Assembly: GCA_965237895.1 (NCBI GenBank)
Contig: CBDEGR010000002.1
Coordinates: 1,178,001 to 1,242,000 of the forward strand
From: CBDEGR01 sp965237895
GTDB taxonomy: Bacteria; Acidobacteriota; Terriglobia; UBA7540; JAPUME01
Direction: 5' to 3'
Length of the DNA: 64,000 nt
The stretch's first letter is position 1, and every line of letters begins with the position of its first letter. A program made the translations under genes and the position numbers. The notes under the pieces are model-generated. The model did no database searches. It was not told the DNA's origin and worked only from the letters and a program-made list of their open reading frames with translations. Shown piece after piece: positions 1 through 8,860 of this stretch.

Positions 1-1
1 T

Positions 2-541
2 TTGCCGGGGCCGCTGCTCGAATTACGCGCCGTCGGAGAGAGGGGCCCGGTGCCCTGGGACGGCGAGAGCGCCGGAGAGCTTCAGGCCCGCGGCCCCTGG
101 GTGGCGGATCGTTACGTTAACCTGCCGGATGAGAAGAATCGGTGGACCCAAGACGGGTGGTTCCGCACCGGCGACATCGTGACGCTCGACGCGGAAGGCT
201 ACATGAAGATTGTCGACCGGAAGCAGGACCTGATCAACTCGGGCGGCGAGTGGATCAGTTCCGTGGACCTGGAAAATGCTTTAATGGGCCACCCGGAGGT
301 GGCTGAGGCCGCTGTCGTCGCCGTGCCGCATCCGGAATGGGGGGAGCGGCCCTTGGCCGTGGTGGTTCCGAAAGGGGACAAGCAGCCCCCGACCGATGAG
401 TTCCGCCGCTTCCTTCAGGACCGATTCGCCAAGTGGCAGCTTCCCGAGGCGTTCGTCTTTGTCGACGAGATTCCCCGCACCGCAGCGGGAAAGTTCCAAA
501 AGTCCAAACTGAGAGAGCAATTCCGGGACTGGAAGTGGTAA
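2..541 (+). CDS. Acyl-CoA ligase (ANL superfamily), C-terminal part
   Basis: C-terminal part of an AMP-forming acyl-CoA synthetase, which activates a carboxylic acid through an acyl-adenylate and transfers it to CoA. The reading frame is open to the left edge, so the N-terminal AMP-binding core lies outside the window. Visible hallmarks are the WFRTGDI motif, the hinge segment VDRKQDLINSGGEWIS, and a C-terminal domain ending in the catalytic-lysine loop IPRTAAGKFQKSKLR. The spacing fits fatty-acid or medium-chain acyl-CoA ligases; the substrate cannot be read from this part. It ends at a TAA, 124 bases before the next gene. Confidence 0.9.
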   Translation: MPGPLLELRAVGERGPVPWDGESAGELQARGPWVADRYVNLPDEKNRWTQDGWFRTGDIVTLDAEGYMKIVDRKQDLINSGGEWISSVDLENALMGHPEVAEAAVVAVPHPEWGERPLAVVVPKGDKQPPTDEFRRFLQDRFAKWQLPEAFVFVDEIPRTAAGKFQKSKLREQFRDWKW

Positions 542-665
542 ACCGAAAGAGAGGGATGAATTATCCGCTCCCCCCTTGGCGGCTAGGTGTTTCTTGTTAA
601 AATAGGCGACTACTTTGATATATGTAGGGGATACATGTAGGAAAGTTCGGATTTGAGGGAAAGGT

Positions 666-2798
666 TTGAGGCAGCGACACTTGGGCTGGAAAATTTTAAT
701 CACAGTATGGGCTCTCGCGGCCTTCCCCGCCCCCGCGCTTGCCTACGTCGGGCCGGGCGCCGGATTCGCGTTCCTCACCTCGTTCCTGGTTCTCTTCATT
801 ACTCTTTGGGCCGTGGTCCTTTCCGTACTCACCTGGCCGGTGCGCGTGCTGCTACGGAAGCTCCGCCGCCGTACCCGTCACCCCACTAGCGTGCGGCGCG
901 TCATCGTTGTCGGCCTCGACGGCCTGGAGCCGACGCTGACGGAAGATTTTATGGCGCGCGGCCGGTTACCGAATTTAAAAAAACTGAGTGAGTTGGGCAC
1001 CTACTCGCGGCTGAAGACCACCTTCCCGGCCGTTTCGCCCGTCGCTTGGTCGTCGTTCAGCACCGGCACGCAGGCGGGCCGGCACAATATTTTCGACTTT
1101 CTCGACCGCGATCGGCGGACCTACCTGCCGGTGCTCTCTTCCTCCCTCATCGGTCCGCCGCGGCGCGTATTGAAGCTCGGCAAATTCACCATTCCTCTCT
1201 CAAAACCTGAGTTGCGCCTATTGCGCAAGAGCAAGCCGTTCTGGACCGTGCTGGGCGAATACGGCTTGTGGAGCACCGTGCTCCGCGTGCCGATCACTTT
1301 TCCCCCGGAGAAGTTTTACGGCGCGCAACTGAGCGCAATGTGCGTGCCGGACCTGCGAGGCACGCAGGGGACCTTCACGCTCTACACGACCGAATCGAGC
1401 GGCGCGCCGGCTATCAAAATTGACGAGGGCGGCATCCGCGTCGAAGTGGAGGTCACCGGCAACCGCGTCGAGACGCAACTGGTCGGCCCGGCGAATTCGT
1501 TGGTGGCGGGGAATCCGGAAATCAAAATTCCTTTGACGGTGACTCTCCAAGCCGAAAACGGAGAGGCAAATCTGAAAGTCGGCGACGCGGAGTTCTCCTT
1601 GCGTCCGGGCGAGTACAGTGGTTGGGTGCGGCTCAGTTTCCCCACCGGTACGGGGCTGAAGGTGCGGGGCTTGGCCAGATTTTATTTAAGCGCGCCGAAG
1701 AACGGCAATCGGAACTCGTTTCATCTCTATGTGACGCCGCTCAACATCGACCCGGAACATCCTGCCATGCCCATTTCGCATCCCGGTTATTACGCCACCT
1801 ATTTGGCGAAACTCATCGGGCCGTACGCGACGCTGGGACTGGCCGAAGATACTTGGGGTTTGAGCGAGGGTGCCATTGATGAAGCGGCGTTCCTGAAGCA
1901 GTCCTACGACATTCATCAAGAGCGCGAAAAGATGTTCTTCGCCTCGCTCGACCGGTTGCGGCAGGGAACGCTGGTCTCGGTCTTCGACATCACCGACCGG
2001 GTGCAGCATATGTTCTGGCGCTTCCTTGAGAAGGATCATCCGGCGAATAAAGGCAAGAACGACTTTGACGCTTATCGGGGGACGCTGGAAGAGCTTTATA
2101 AAAATATGGACGAGATGGTGGGCCGCGTCATGCGCCGCACGCGAAAGGGGGACGTGCTGATGGTCCTCTCCGACCACGGCTTCAAGAGTTTCCAGCGCGG
2201 CGTCAACCTCAATTCCTGGTTCCTCAAGAACGGCTACTTGGCGCTCAAAGACGGCGCCCCCGAGAGCGGCGCCTGGTTTCAAGATGTGGACTGGTCGCGG
2301 ACCAAGGCGTTCGCGCTGGGGCTGGGCGGGATGTTCCTGAACATGAAGGGTCGCGAGGGGAAGGGAATTGTGGAGCCCTCCGAGGCGCAGCGGCTGAAAA
2401 AAGAGATTATCAGCAAACTTAACGGATTGATGGATGTAGAGAAGGGAAACGTCGCCATCAATAAGATCTACGACGCGGATGAGATTTACCGCGGCCCGTA
2501 CCGGGAAAACTCGCCGGATATGATTATCGGCTACAACGTCGGCTATCGAGTCTCCTGGAAAGGGGCCACCGGCGTGGTGAATGACACTGTGTTCGACGAC
2601 AACACCAAGGCTTGGAGCGGGGACCATTCGGTTGACCCGAACATGGTGCCCGGCGTGCTGTTCTCAAGTAGAAAGTTGCCCGCGAAGAATCCGGCGCTCA
2701 TGGACCTGGCTCCTACGATTCTGGAACTCTTCGGTGTCGCGGTCCCGGCCTACATGGACGGAAAATCCCTGCTGAAAGAGGCTCCACAAAGTTCATGA
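666..2798 (+). CDS. Membrane-anchored alkaline-phosphatase-superfamily phosphodiesterase (copy 1)
   Basis: 710-residue protein of the type I phosphodiesterase/nucleotide pyrophosphatase branch of the alkaline phosphatase superfamily, metal enzymes that hydrolyse or transfer phospho- or sulfo-esters. An N-terminal hydrophobic segment (about 8-27), a second one (about 33-57) and an Arg-rich stretch put the catalytic domain outside the cytoplasmic membrane. Metal and nucleophile motifs are GLDGLEPT (Asp about 85), SPVAWSSFSTG, FDITDRVQHMFW, LSDHGF and WSGDHS. Start is TTG with a GAGGGAAAGG stretch just upstream. It overlaps the next gene, a paralogue, by ATGA, implying translational coupling. 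The substrate is unknown. Confidence 0.88.
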   Translation: MRQRHLGWKILITVWALAAFPAPALAYVGPGAGFAFLTSFLVLFITLWAVVLSVLTWPVRVLLRKLRRRTRHPTSVRRVIVVGLDGLEPTLTEDFMARGRLPNLKKLSELGTYSRLKTTFPAVSPVAWSSFSTGTQAGRHNIFDFLDRDRRTYLPVLSSSLIGPPRRVLKLGKFTIPLSKPELRLLRKSKPFWTVLGEYGLWSTVLRVPITFPPEKFYGAQLSAMCVPDLRGTQGTFTLYTTESSGAPAIKIDEGGIRVEVEVTGNRVETQLVGPANSLVAGNPEIKIPLTVTLQAENGEANLKVGDAEFSLRPGEYSGWVRLSFPTGTGLKVRGLARFYLSAPKNGNRNSFHLYVTPLNIDPEHPAMPISHPGYYATYLAKLIGPYATLGLAEDTWGLSEGAIDEAAFLKQSYDIHQEREKMFFASLDRLRQGTLVSVFDITDRVQHMFWRFLEKDHPANKGKNDFDAYRGTLEELYKNMDEMVGRVMRRTRKGDVLMVLSDHGFKSFQRGVNLNSWFLKNGYLALKDGAPESGAWFQDVDWSRTKAFALGLGGMFLNMKGREGKGIVEPSEAQRLKKEIISKLNGLMDVEKGNVAINKIYDADEIYRGPYRENSPDMIIGYNVGYRVSWKGATGVVNDTVFDDNTKAWSGDHSVDPNMVPGVLFSSRKLPAKNPALMDLAPTILELFGVAVPAYMDGKSLLKEAPQSS

Positions 2799-4795
2799 AA
2801 CATCGAAGCATCGGCAGGCAGAGTCTGGTCTACGGCGGCCCGATTCTACTCGCGCTAATTTCGACTTCGCTCCTCATGGTGAGGTGCGGCGGGGCATCGG
2901 GACCCTCATCGGGAAAGGGCAAGCGGCTGATGGTGCTGGCCATCGACGGCATGGATTACGGGCTCCTCAAGCGGTTCATGGCGGAAGGGAAAATGCCGAA
3001 CTTTCAAGCCTTGGCCGAAGAGGGAGACTTCGTTCCGCTGGCGACGACGATTCCTCCGCAAAGCCCGGTCGCATGGTCGAGTTTTATCACCGGGTTGAAT
3101 CCCGGCCACACGGGAATTTTTGATTTCGTGCACCGCGACCCGGCCACCATGCTGCCCTACCTTTCGACCACCCGCGTCGAGGGGGCGGGCCGGACGCTCT
3201 CTCTGGGAAAGTGGGTTCTTCCGCTTTCCGGAGGAAAGGCGGTACAGCTTCGGCAAGGGAAGCCCTGGTGGGAGATGCTCGAAGAGCGCGGTGTGCCGGC
3301 GACGGTGATAAAGATTCCCGCCAATTTTCCCGCCGAGGGCCAACGCGGGCGCGTGCTCTCCGGCATGGGTACGCCCGATATTCAAGGTACCTACGGACAG
3401 TTCAGTTTTTTTACCACTCGGCCCTACCGCTCCGAGAGGACGCTTTCCGGCGGCGATTGGATACGGGTGAAAGTGGAAGACCACATGGTTCGCGCAGCTT
3501 TGATCGGTCCGGCGAATACTTTTCTGAAAGAGAACCCCCAGGCGACGATGGACTTTACGGTCTACTTGGACCCGGAATACCCGCTGGCAAAAGTTCGCAT
3601 CAGCATCAGTGGCGAGGAGTTTCTGCTCAAGGAAGGCGAGTGGAGCGAATGGGTGGAGGTGGAGTTTGAGCTGATTCCCTATCTCCAGAGCGTCTCTAGC
3701 GTATGCCGATTCTACCTGAAGCAGGTGCGGCCGGAATTTGAACTCTACGTCACGCCGGTGAATTTGAACCCGGCTTACCCGGCGCTGCCCATCTCTTCTC
3801 CGCCGGAGTTTTCCGCGGAGATTGCCGCCGCCATAGGACCTTTTTACACGCAGGGCATGCCGGAAGATACCAAGGCTCTGGCCGGCGGCGTGTTCGAGGA
3901 CGAGGATTTTTTGCGGCAGGCGGACTTGGTCTTTCGCGAACGGAAGCGGATGTATGAGCATTTCCTGGAGGAGTTCGACTCCGGTGTGCTGTTCTTTTAT
4001 TTCTCCAGCATCGACCAAGCCTCGCATGTCCTGTGGCGGACCATGGACCCGGAGCATCCGGCCCACAACCCGGAACGCGACGCCGAGCACGCCGATGCTA
4101 TCGAGAACAGCTATGTGGAAATGGATGGGGTGCTGGGGATGACGCGGGAAAAACTGGGCCCCGAGACGCCCTTGCTGGTTCTCTCCGATCACGGCTTTGC
4201 GCCCTGGTATCGGGCGTTTCATCTGAATACTTGGCTCAAGGACAACGGTTACTTGGTACTGCTCGACCCAAGCCGGCAAGGGAAAGCCGAGTACTTAACC
4301 AACGTGGACTGGTTCCAGACGCGCGCCTATGGATTGGGCATTAACGGACTCTATATCAATTTACTGGGAAGGGAAGTGAACGGCATTGTGCCGTACTCGG
4401 AGCGCGACGCGCTGGTGGATGAGATTTCCGGGAAGTTGTTGGAGGTGCGCGACCCGGAAAACGGTGCAGGGATCATCTCCAAAGTCTATAGGAGCGACAA
4501 AGTCTTTTCCGGACTCCACCTGGGCCTGGCGCCGGATATCATTGTCGGGTTTCGGCGCGGATACCGCAATTCGAACGAATCGAGCGCTGGGAAAGTGCCC
4601 CTGGAACTGATTAAGGATAACCGGGAAAAATGGAGCGGGGATCACTGCATAGCTGCCGATGAGGTGCCGGGCGTGCTGCTCGGTAACCGCAAGTTCAGTT
4701 TAAGAGAACCGGCGTTGACAGACTTGGCGCCGACGATTCTGGCTGAGTTCGGCCTTGAGGCTGAGGGAGAAAGCGACGGACAGTCTATATGGTAA
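2795..4795 (+). CDS. Alkaline-phosphatase-superfamily phosphodiesterase (copy 2)
   Basis: 666-residue paralogue of the preceding gene, with the same motif order: AIDGMDYG, QSPVAWSSFITG, SSIDQASHVLW, LSDHGF and WSGDHC. An N-terminal hydrophobic segment ends near a Cys (LLMVRCGG), so it may be a lipoprotein or signal-anchored. The start ATG overlaps the stop of copy 1. The internal domain between the nucleophile and the second metal motifs is collinear in the two copies, so this is a tandem duplication that has diverged in sequence. Both copies keep all recognisable metal ligands, so both are probably active, perhaps on different substrates. Confidence 0.87.
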   Translation: MKHRSIGRQSLVYGGPILLALISTSLLMVRCGGASGPSSGKGKRLMVLAIDGMDYGLLKRFMAEGKMPNFQALAEEGDFVPLATTIPPQSPVAWSSFITGLNPGHTGIFDFVHRDPATMLPYLSTTRVEGAGRTLSLGKWVLPLSGGKAVQLRQGKPWWEMLEERGVPATVIKIPANFPAEGQRGRVLSGMGTPDIQGTYGQFSFFTTRPYRSERTLSGGDWIRVKVEDHMVRAALIGPANTFLKENPQATMDFTVYLDPEYPLAKVRISISGEEFLLKEGEWSEWVEVEFELIPYLQSVSSVCRFYLKQVRPEFELYVTPVNLNPAYPALPISSPPEFSAEIAAAIGPFYTQGMPEDTKALAGGVFEDEDFLRQADLVFRERKRMYEHFLEEFDSGVLFFYFSSIDQASHVLWRTMDPEHPAHNPERDAEHADAIENSYVEMDGVLGMTREKLGPETPLLVLSDHGFAPWYRAFHLNTWLKDNGYLVLLDPSRQGKAEYLTNVDWFQTRAYGLGINGLYINLLGREVNGIVPYSERDALVDEISGKLLEVRDPENGAGIISKVYRSDKVFSGLHLGLAPDIIVGFRRGYRNSNESSAGKVPLELIKDNREKWSGDHCIAADEVPGVLLGNRKFSLREPALTDLAPTILAEFGLEAEGESDGQSIW

Positions 4796-4887
4796 GGGGC
4801 TATATGTTAAAAGGGCTATTGGGTGATGGGCCGTTTGGCCGATGACCGTTTGGAAAGAGAGCGGATTTTTAGCGAAGAGGAATTTCG

Positions 4888-5079
4888 ATGTTCGGACCCA
4901 AAATTAAAATCGAGAAGAATCTTTACGAAAAAGCGAAGGCGCAGGCCGAAACGGCCGGCTACTCTTCCGTGGAAGAGCTGGTCACTCATCTGCTGGAAAA
5001 AGAGGTTGCCCAACAGAATGAGGCGGAGGACGAAGAGGCCCTCAAGAAGCGCCTGCAGGGGCTGGGTTACATTGAATAA
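4888..5079 (+). CDS. Small ribbon-helix-helix-like protein (63 aa)
   Basis: 63-residue charged protein. A predicted strand (PKIKIEKNLYEKAK) is followed by two helices (SSVEELVTHLLEKEV and a Glu/Lys-rich tail), the order expected for a ribbon-helix-helix or MetJ/Arc-like fold. It ends KRLQGLGYIE. It lies between the paired phosphodiesterases and a membrane protein on the same strand with short gaps, so it is probably co-transcribed. Start ATG follows GAAGAGGAATTTCG, a good ribosome site. DNA binding or a role as partner of the phosphodiesterases are both guesses. Confidence 0.7.
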   Translation: MFGPKIKIEKNLYEKAKAQAETAGYSSVEELVTHLLEKEVAQQNEAEDEEALKKRLQGLGYIE

Positions 5080-5111
5080 TGGGCGAGTGAATTGGTTTAC
5101 CGCTACTCCAG

Positions 5112-5933
5112 ATGACGATTCTTAATACAATTTTGAACACCATTTTCCGCGCCCTGCTCTACCCGTTTGAAACCCTGTCGCCTTGGGTGGGCTTGGTGGT
5201 GACGGCGGCACTGACGTCCGTCTTCATGCTCTGGGTTTTTCGGTTGACGTCGAATCAGGCGGGGCTGTCGGCGGCCAAGCGGCGCATTCATGCCGGGCTG
5301 TTTGAGATGCGGCTCTATCAGGACGACCTACGGGCTCTGTTTGCGGCGCAGCGGGATGTTCTTCGTTTTAACCTCACCTATCTGCGGCATACGCTGAAGC
5401 CCTTTGTCTGGCTGATTCTGCCCGTTGTCCTAATACTTGTTCAGTTGGACTTACGCTACGGCTACAGGGGTCTTGAGCCCGGGCAGGCGGCACTGGTGCG
5501 GGTGAGGTTCGCCGAAGAGATTGCCATTGCACCGGGGGAGCTGCGGCTGGAAGTGCCGGAAGGTTTGAGGGTTGAGACCCGGCCGCTCCGCATTCCCCAA
5601 GAACAGGAAGTGGACTGGCGGATTCGCGCCGAGGAGGTCGGCGCTTACCGGATTTCCGTCGTGGCGGGGGAGGAATCTTTCGTCAAGGAAGTCCTGGTCG
5701 GGCCGCGTCTGGTGCCGCGCTCGCCCCGGAGAGGGTCCGGTTGGGTCGATGCGCTGCTCTACCCCTCCGAGCCGGCCTTTGCCGGCGACGCAAGTGTCCG
5801 CTCGATTGAAATCACCTATCGCGAAGAACGCTTCACTCTTTGGGGTTTTCGAATGCATTGGATGGTTCCGTTCTTTGTGCTCTCGGTAGCGATTGCCTTC
5901 GCGCTGCGCAAGCCTTTCAAGGTTGTCATCTAA
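5112..5933 (+). CDS. Membrane protein with Oxa1/EMC3-like N-terminal topology
   Basis: 273-residue membrane protein, not assigned to a family. The first segment (about 22-46) is followed by a basic amphipathic stretch (KRRIHAGLFEMRLYQDDL, about 58-90) and a second membrane segment (about 97-116). That arrangement is reminiscent of the Oxa1/EMC3/TMCO1 insertase group. A roughly 120-residue beta-rich, presumably extracytoplasmic domain and a C-terminal membrane segment (about 250-266) follow. It is 32 bases downstream of the small protein and apparently in the operon of the two phosphodiesterases. The topology is seen; the insertase relation is inference. Confidence 0.7.
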   Translation: MTILNTILNTIFRALLYPFETLSPWVGLVVTAALTSVFMLWVFRLTSNQAGLSAAKRRIHAGLFEMRLYQDDLRALFAAQRDVLRFNLTYLRHTLKPFVWLILPVVLILVQLDLRYGYRGLEPGQAALVRVRFAEEIAIAPGELRLEVPEGLRVETRPLRIPQEQEVDWRIRAEEVGAYRISVVAGEESFVKEVLVGPRLVPRSPRRGSGWVDALLYPSEPAFAGDASVRSIEITYREERFTLWGFRMHWMVPFFVLSVAIAFALRKPFKVVI

Positions 5934-6066
5934 ACCCGCCTCCCCACGCACAATTTCGTGATGTGGTATCTTGTCTGCTTGAAATTCATGGGAGAAGCAG
6001 CGCGGAAGAAAGACCGCTGACGGAATGAAGATCGTTTCCGGAAGTGCCCGAGGGGAGTGAAAGACT

Positions 6067-7851
6067 TTGGAAGGGAAAGGAAAAGAAGAGGTGGCATCGA
6101 GTTCAAAAAAAGATAAAGCAACGCATCTGGTGGCCCCGCACGGAGGCGCGCTTACCAATCTGATGGCGGAGCCGGAGCGGGCCAAGGAGTTGCAGGCGGA
6201 AAGCCGCAACTGGCTCTCCTGGGATTTGACTCCCCGGCAGCTTTGCGACGTTGAACTTCTGCTGAGTGGCGGGTTTTCCCCCTTAATAGGTTTTCTGGGC
6301 CGGGCCGACTACGAGTCGGTCTGCTCCTCATCTTCGATGAGATTGGGGAGCGGCGTGCTGTGGCCGATTCCCATTACCCTTGATGTAACCGACACGGTGG
6401 CCAAGAAGTTGAAGCCGGGAACGTCTCTCGCCCTCCGCGACCCAGAAGGGGTGATGACGGCCGTCTTCGAGGTGGAAGACGTCTGGCAGCCGGACCGCCA
6501 AGCTGAGGCGGAAGCCGTCTTCGGTACGGCCAACTGGGAGCATCCGGGCGTGGCGTACCTCGTGAATCAGTCGAACCCCTGGTACGTGGGCGGAAAGCTG
6601 GAAGGGGCGGAGGCGCCTGCGCACTATGACTTCCACTCGCTACGGCTCTCCCCGGCGGAGGTTCGCAAGGAGTTCTCGCGTCTCGGCTGGCGGAAGGTGG
6701 TAGCCTTTCAGACCCGCAACCCCATGCATCAGGCGCACGTGGAAATCACCTTGCGCGCTGCCAAAGAAATTGAAGCGAACCTCCTGATTCATCCCGTCGT
6801 CGGCATGACGAAGCCGGGCGACGTGGACCACTATACGCGCGTCCGTTGTTACCAGAGCCTGCTTTCGCACTACCCGCAGAACACGGCGCGGCTGGCGCTG
6901 CTGCCGCTGGCCATGCGCATGGGCGGGCCGCGCGAGGCCGTCTGGCACGCCATCATCCGCAAGAACTACGGCTGTAGCCACTTGATCGTCGGCCGCGACC
7001 ACGCCGGGCCGGGTAGCGACTCGGTCGGCAAACCATTTTATGGACCTTACGACGCCCAGGAGCTTCTGCGGAAACATGAGGAAGAGCTCGGTATCGCCAT
7101 GGTGCCCTTCAAGATGATGGTCTACGTGGAAGACATGGACCGCTACGTTCCTGACGACGAGGTGCCGGCGGGATCGCGCGTTCTTTCGATTTCCGGCACG
7201 GAGCTGCGGCGACGGCTGGCCGAAGGGCAGGAGATTCCGAAGTGGTTCACCTATCCCGAGGTCACGCGCGAGTTGCGAAAGACGCATCCGCCACGCCACC
7301 AGCAGGGCTTTACGGTCTTCTTCACGGGTCTTTCCGGGGCGGGGAAATCGACCATTGCCAACGCGCTGCAGGTGAAGCTGCTGGAGATGGGCGGACGTCC
7401 CTTGACTTTGCTCGACGGGGACATCGTGCGGAAGAATCTCTCCTCCGAACTTGGGTTCTCGAAAGAACATCGGGACCTGAACATCCGCCGCATCGGGTTC
7501 GTCGCCTCCGAGATTACCAAGAACGGCGGCATTGCCGTCTGCGCGCCGATTGCTCCCTACGATAAGGTGCGCAAGGAAGTGCGCGAATTGGTGGGGGGGG
7601 CGGGAGGGTTCCTGCTGGTCTTCGCCGCAACTCCCCTGGAAGCCTGCGAAGAGCGCGACCGCAAGGGGCTCTACGCCAAGGCGCGCGCAGGCATCATCAA
7701 GCAGTTTACAGGTATCTCGGACCCCTACGAGGAGCCCCAGGATGCTGACGTCGTGATCGACACCACGGAACTCACTCCGGAGGAAGCGGCGCAACAGATT
7801 ATTCTGCATCTTGAACGCGAGGGGTATATCGCCGCCGAAACTGAGTCTTAG
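6067..7851 (+). CDS. Bifunctional sulfate adenylyltransferase / adenylylsulfate kinase
   Basis: 594-residue fusion making PAPS from sulfate in two ATP-dependent steps: ATP sulfurylase (about residues 20-400), then APS kinase (about 412-594). ATP sulfurylase motifs are QTRNPMHQAH (215-224) and GRDHAGPG (309-316). The kinase P-loop is GLSGAGKST (420-428), followed by DGD and the FVASEI region. Start is TTG preceded by AGGGGAGTG. No sulfate-reduction genes (PAPS reductase, sulfite reductase) are adjacent and the next gene hydrolyses PAP, so use of PAPS for sulfation of a lipid or polymer is as plausible as assimilation. A sat/cysC-type name would fit the two halves. Confidence 0.95.
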   Translation: MEGKGKEEVASSSKKDKATHLVAPHGGALTNLMAEPERAKELQAESRNWLSWDLTPRQLCDVELLLSGGFSPLIGFLGRADYESVCSSSSMRLGSGVLWPIPITLDVTDTVAKKLKPGTSLALRDPEGVMTAVFEVEDVWQPDRQAEAEAVFGTANWEHPGVAYLVNQSNPWYVGGKLEGAEAPAHYDFHSLRLSPAEVRKEFSRLGWRKVVAFQTRNPMHQAHVEITLRAAKEIEANLLIHPVVGMTKPGDVDHYTRVRCYQSLLSHYPQNTARLALLPLAMRMGGPREAVWHAIIRKNYGCSHLIVGRDHAGPGSDSVGKPFYGPYDAQELLRKHEEELGIAMVPFKMMVYVEDMDRYVPDDEVPAGSRVLSISGTELRRRLAEGQEIPKWFTYPEVTRELRKTHPPRHQQGFTVFFTGLSGAGKSTIANALQVKLLEMGGRPLTLLDGDIVRKNLSSELGFSKEHRDLNIRRIGFVASEITKNGGIAVCAPIAPYDKVRKEVRELVGGAGGFLLVFAATPLEACEERDRKGLYAKARAGIIKQFTGISDPYEEPQDADVVIDTTELTPEEAAQQIILHLEREGYIAAETES

Positions 7852-7930
7852 AGCTGAATGGCTCCCCGGCCTTGGGACGACGTGTTCTAAGGCGGGAGTC
7901 TTCCCTAGCCGCAGCCGCAGCGAGGTCCGT

Positions 7931-8764
7931 TTGGGTCATAAATCACCGAAGAGAGAAACCTCACGCCAAGAGGATCTCAAGCGCATCCGCGAGGCTCTGG
8001 ATGCTTCCGTCGAAATCTACCGCTCTTTCGACCCCAAAAAGCTCAACGTCGAATACAAGAGTAAAAACAATCCCGTCACGGACCTCGACTACGCCGTGAA
8101 CCGACGGCTGGCGGAGCTGCTTCCGCGCCAGGGAGAAGGCTGGCTTTCCGAAGAGTCGGCGGACGACCCGGTGCGTCTTCGAAAGAGCCGCTGTTGGATT
8201 GTCGATCCTTTGGACGGTACCCGGGAGCTGGTGGCCGGAGTGCCGGAATGGTGCTTTTCGGTGGGGCTGGTGGAGGAGGGGCGGGCCGTGGCCGGTGGCA
8301 TCCTCAATCCGGTTACCGATGAGATGTTCTTGGGGGCGTTGGGCCTGGGTGTTACGCTGAACGGAGAACCCGTGATCCCGCACACTCTGGAAGCGGCGGA
8401 AGAAGGATTGGTCCTGGCCAGCCGAAGCGAGATGCGGCGGGGCGAATGGGACCGTTTCGGCGAGGCGGGTCTCCGAATTCAGCCCATGGGCTCGGTGGCT
8501 TATAAGCTGGCTTGCGTGGCCGGAGGGCTGGCGCATGCCACCTGGACGCTGATTCCCAAGAATGAGTGGGATATTGCGGCCGGAGCGGCGCTGGTGACGG
8601 CCGCTGGAGGTTGGGTGGTGTTGGCGGACGGCTCCCCTGCCGGCTTCAATCGGCCGAATCCCAAGGTTATGGGGTTCGTCGCCTTCGCGGCGGGCACCGA
8701 GCTCCTGCTCAAGGCGTGGGAATCCAAAATCTTTCCGCACGGGAAGGCGCGGGCGTCACCTTGA
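7931..8764 (+). CDS. cysQ: 3'(2'),5'-bisphosphate nucleotidase, CysQ/inositol monophosphatase family
   Basis: Mg-dependent phosphatase of the inositol monophosphatase fold, expected to remove the 3'-phosphate of PAP (or PAPS) left after sulfotransfer. Motifs are LSEESADD, WIVDPLDGTREL and WDIAAGAALV, the three metal-site motifs of the family. The start is placed at TTG 7931 because GAGG lies 5 bases upstream and homology begins soon after. The frame is open further upstream to 7811, inside the previous gene, but those 40 residues do not resemble the family. Position directly after the PAPS synthase supports the PAP-phosphatase role. Confidence 0.85.
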   Translation: MGHKSPKRETSRQEDLKRIREALDASVEIYRSFDPKKLNVEYKSKNNPVTDLDYAVNRRLAELLPRQGEGWLSEESADDPVRLRKSRCWIVDPLDGTRELVAGVPEWCFSVGLVEEGRAVAGGILNPVTDEMFLGALGLGVTLNGEPVIPHTLEAAEEGLVLASRSEMRRGEWDRFGEAGLRIQPMGSVAYKLACVAGGLAHATWTLIPKNEWDIAAGAALVTAAGGWVVLADGSPAGFNRPNPKVMGFVAFAAGTELLLKAWESKIFPHGKARASP

Positions 8765-8797
8765 AGCGAAAAAACGACTTTTTAAATCTTTTCTTTC

Positions 8798-8826
8798 TTG
8801 ACGGATAGATGTGGGGAACGCATAAT
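8798..8826 (+). promoter_or_regulatory. Sigma-70-type promoter of the FecR-like gene
   Basis: TTGACG (8798-8803) and CATAAT (8821-8826) are separated by exactly 17 bases, a near-consensus housekeeping promoter. Predicted transcription start is about 8833, leaving a leader of roughly 28 bases before the ATG at 8861. The FecR-like gene is therefore probably its own transcription unit. Confidence 0.7.
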
Positions 8827-8860
8827 TGCTAACGTGTAAGGACCATGATGCGAGGTGTCT

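Noticed and set aside
1686..2627. 313-codon open frame opposite the first phosphodiesterase
   Set aside because: Same reason: compositional shadow with no start context or domain.
2906..4279. 457-codon open frame opposite the second phosphodiesterase
   Set aside because: Antisense shadow of a clear AP-superfamily gene; no family features.
6640..7809. 389-codon open frame opposite the sulfate adenylyltransferase/kinase
   Set aside because: Antisense to an intact, motif-complete gene.
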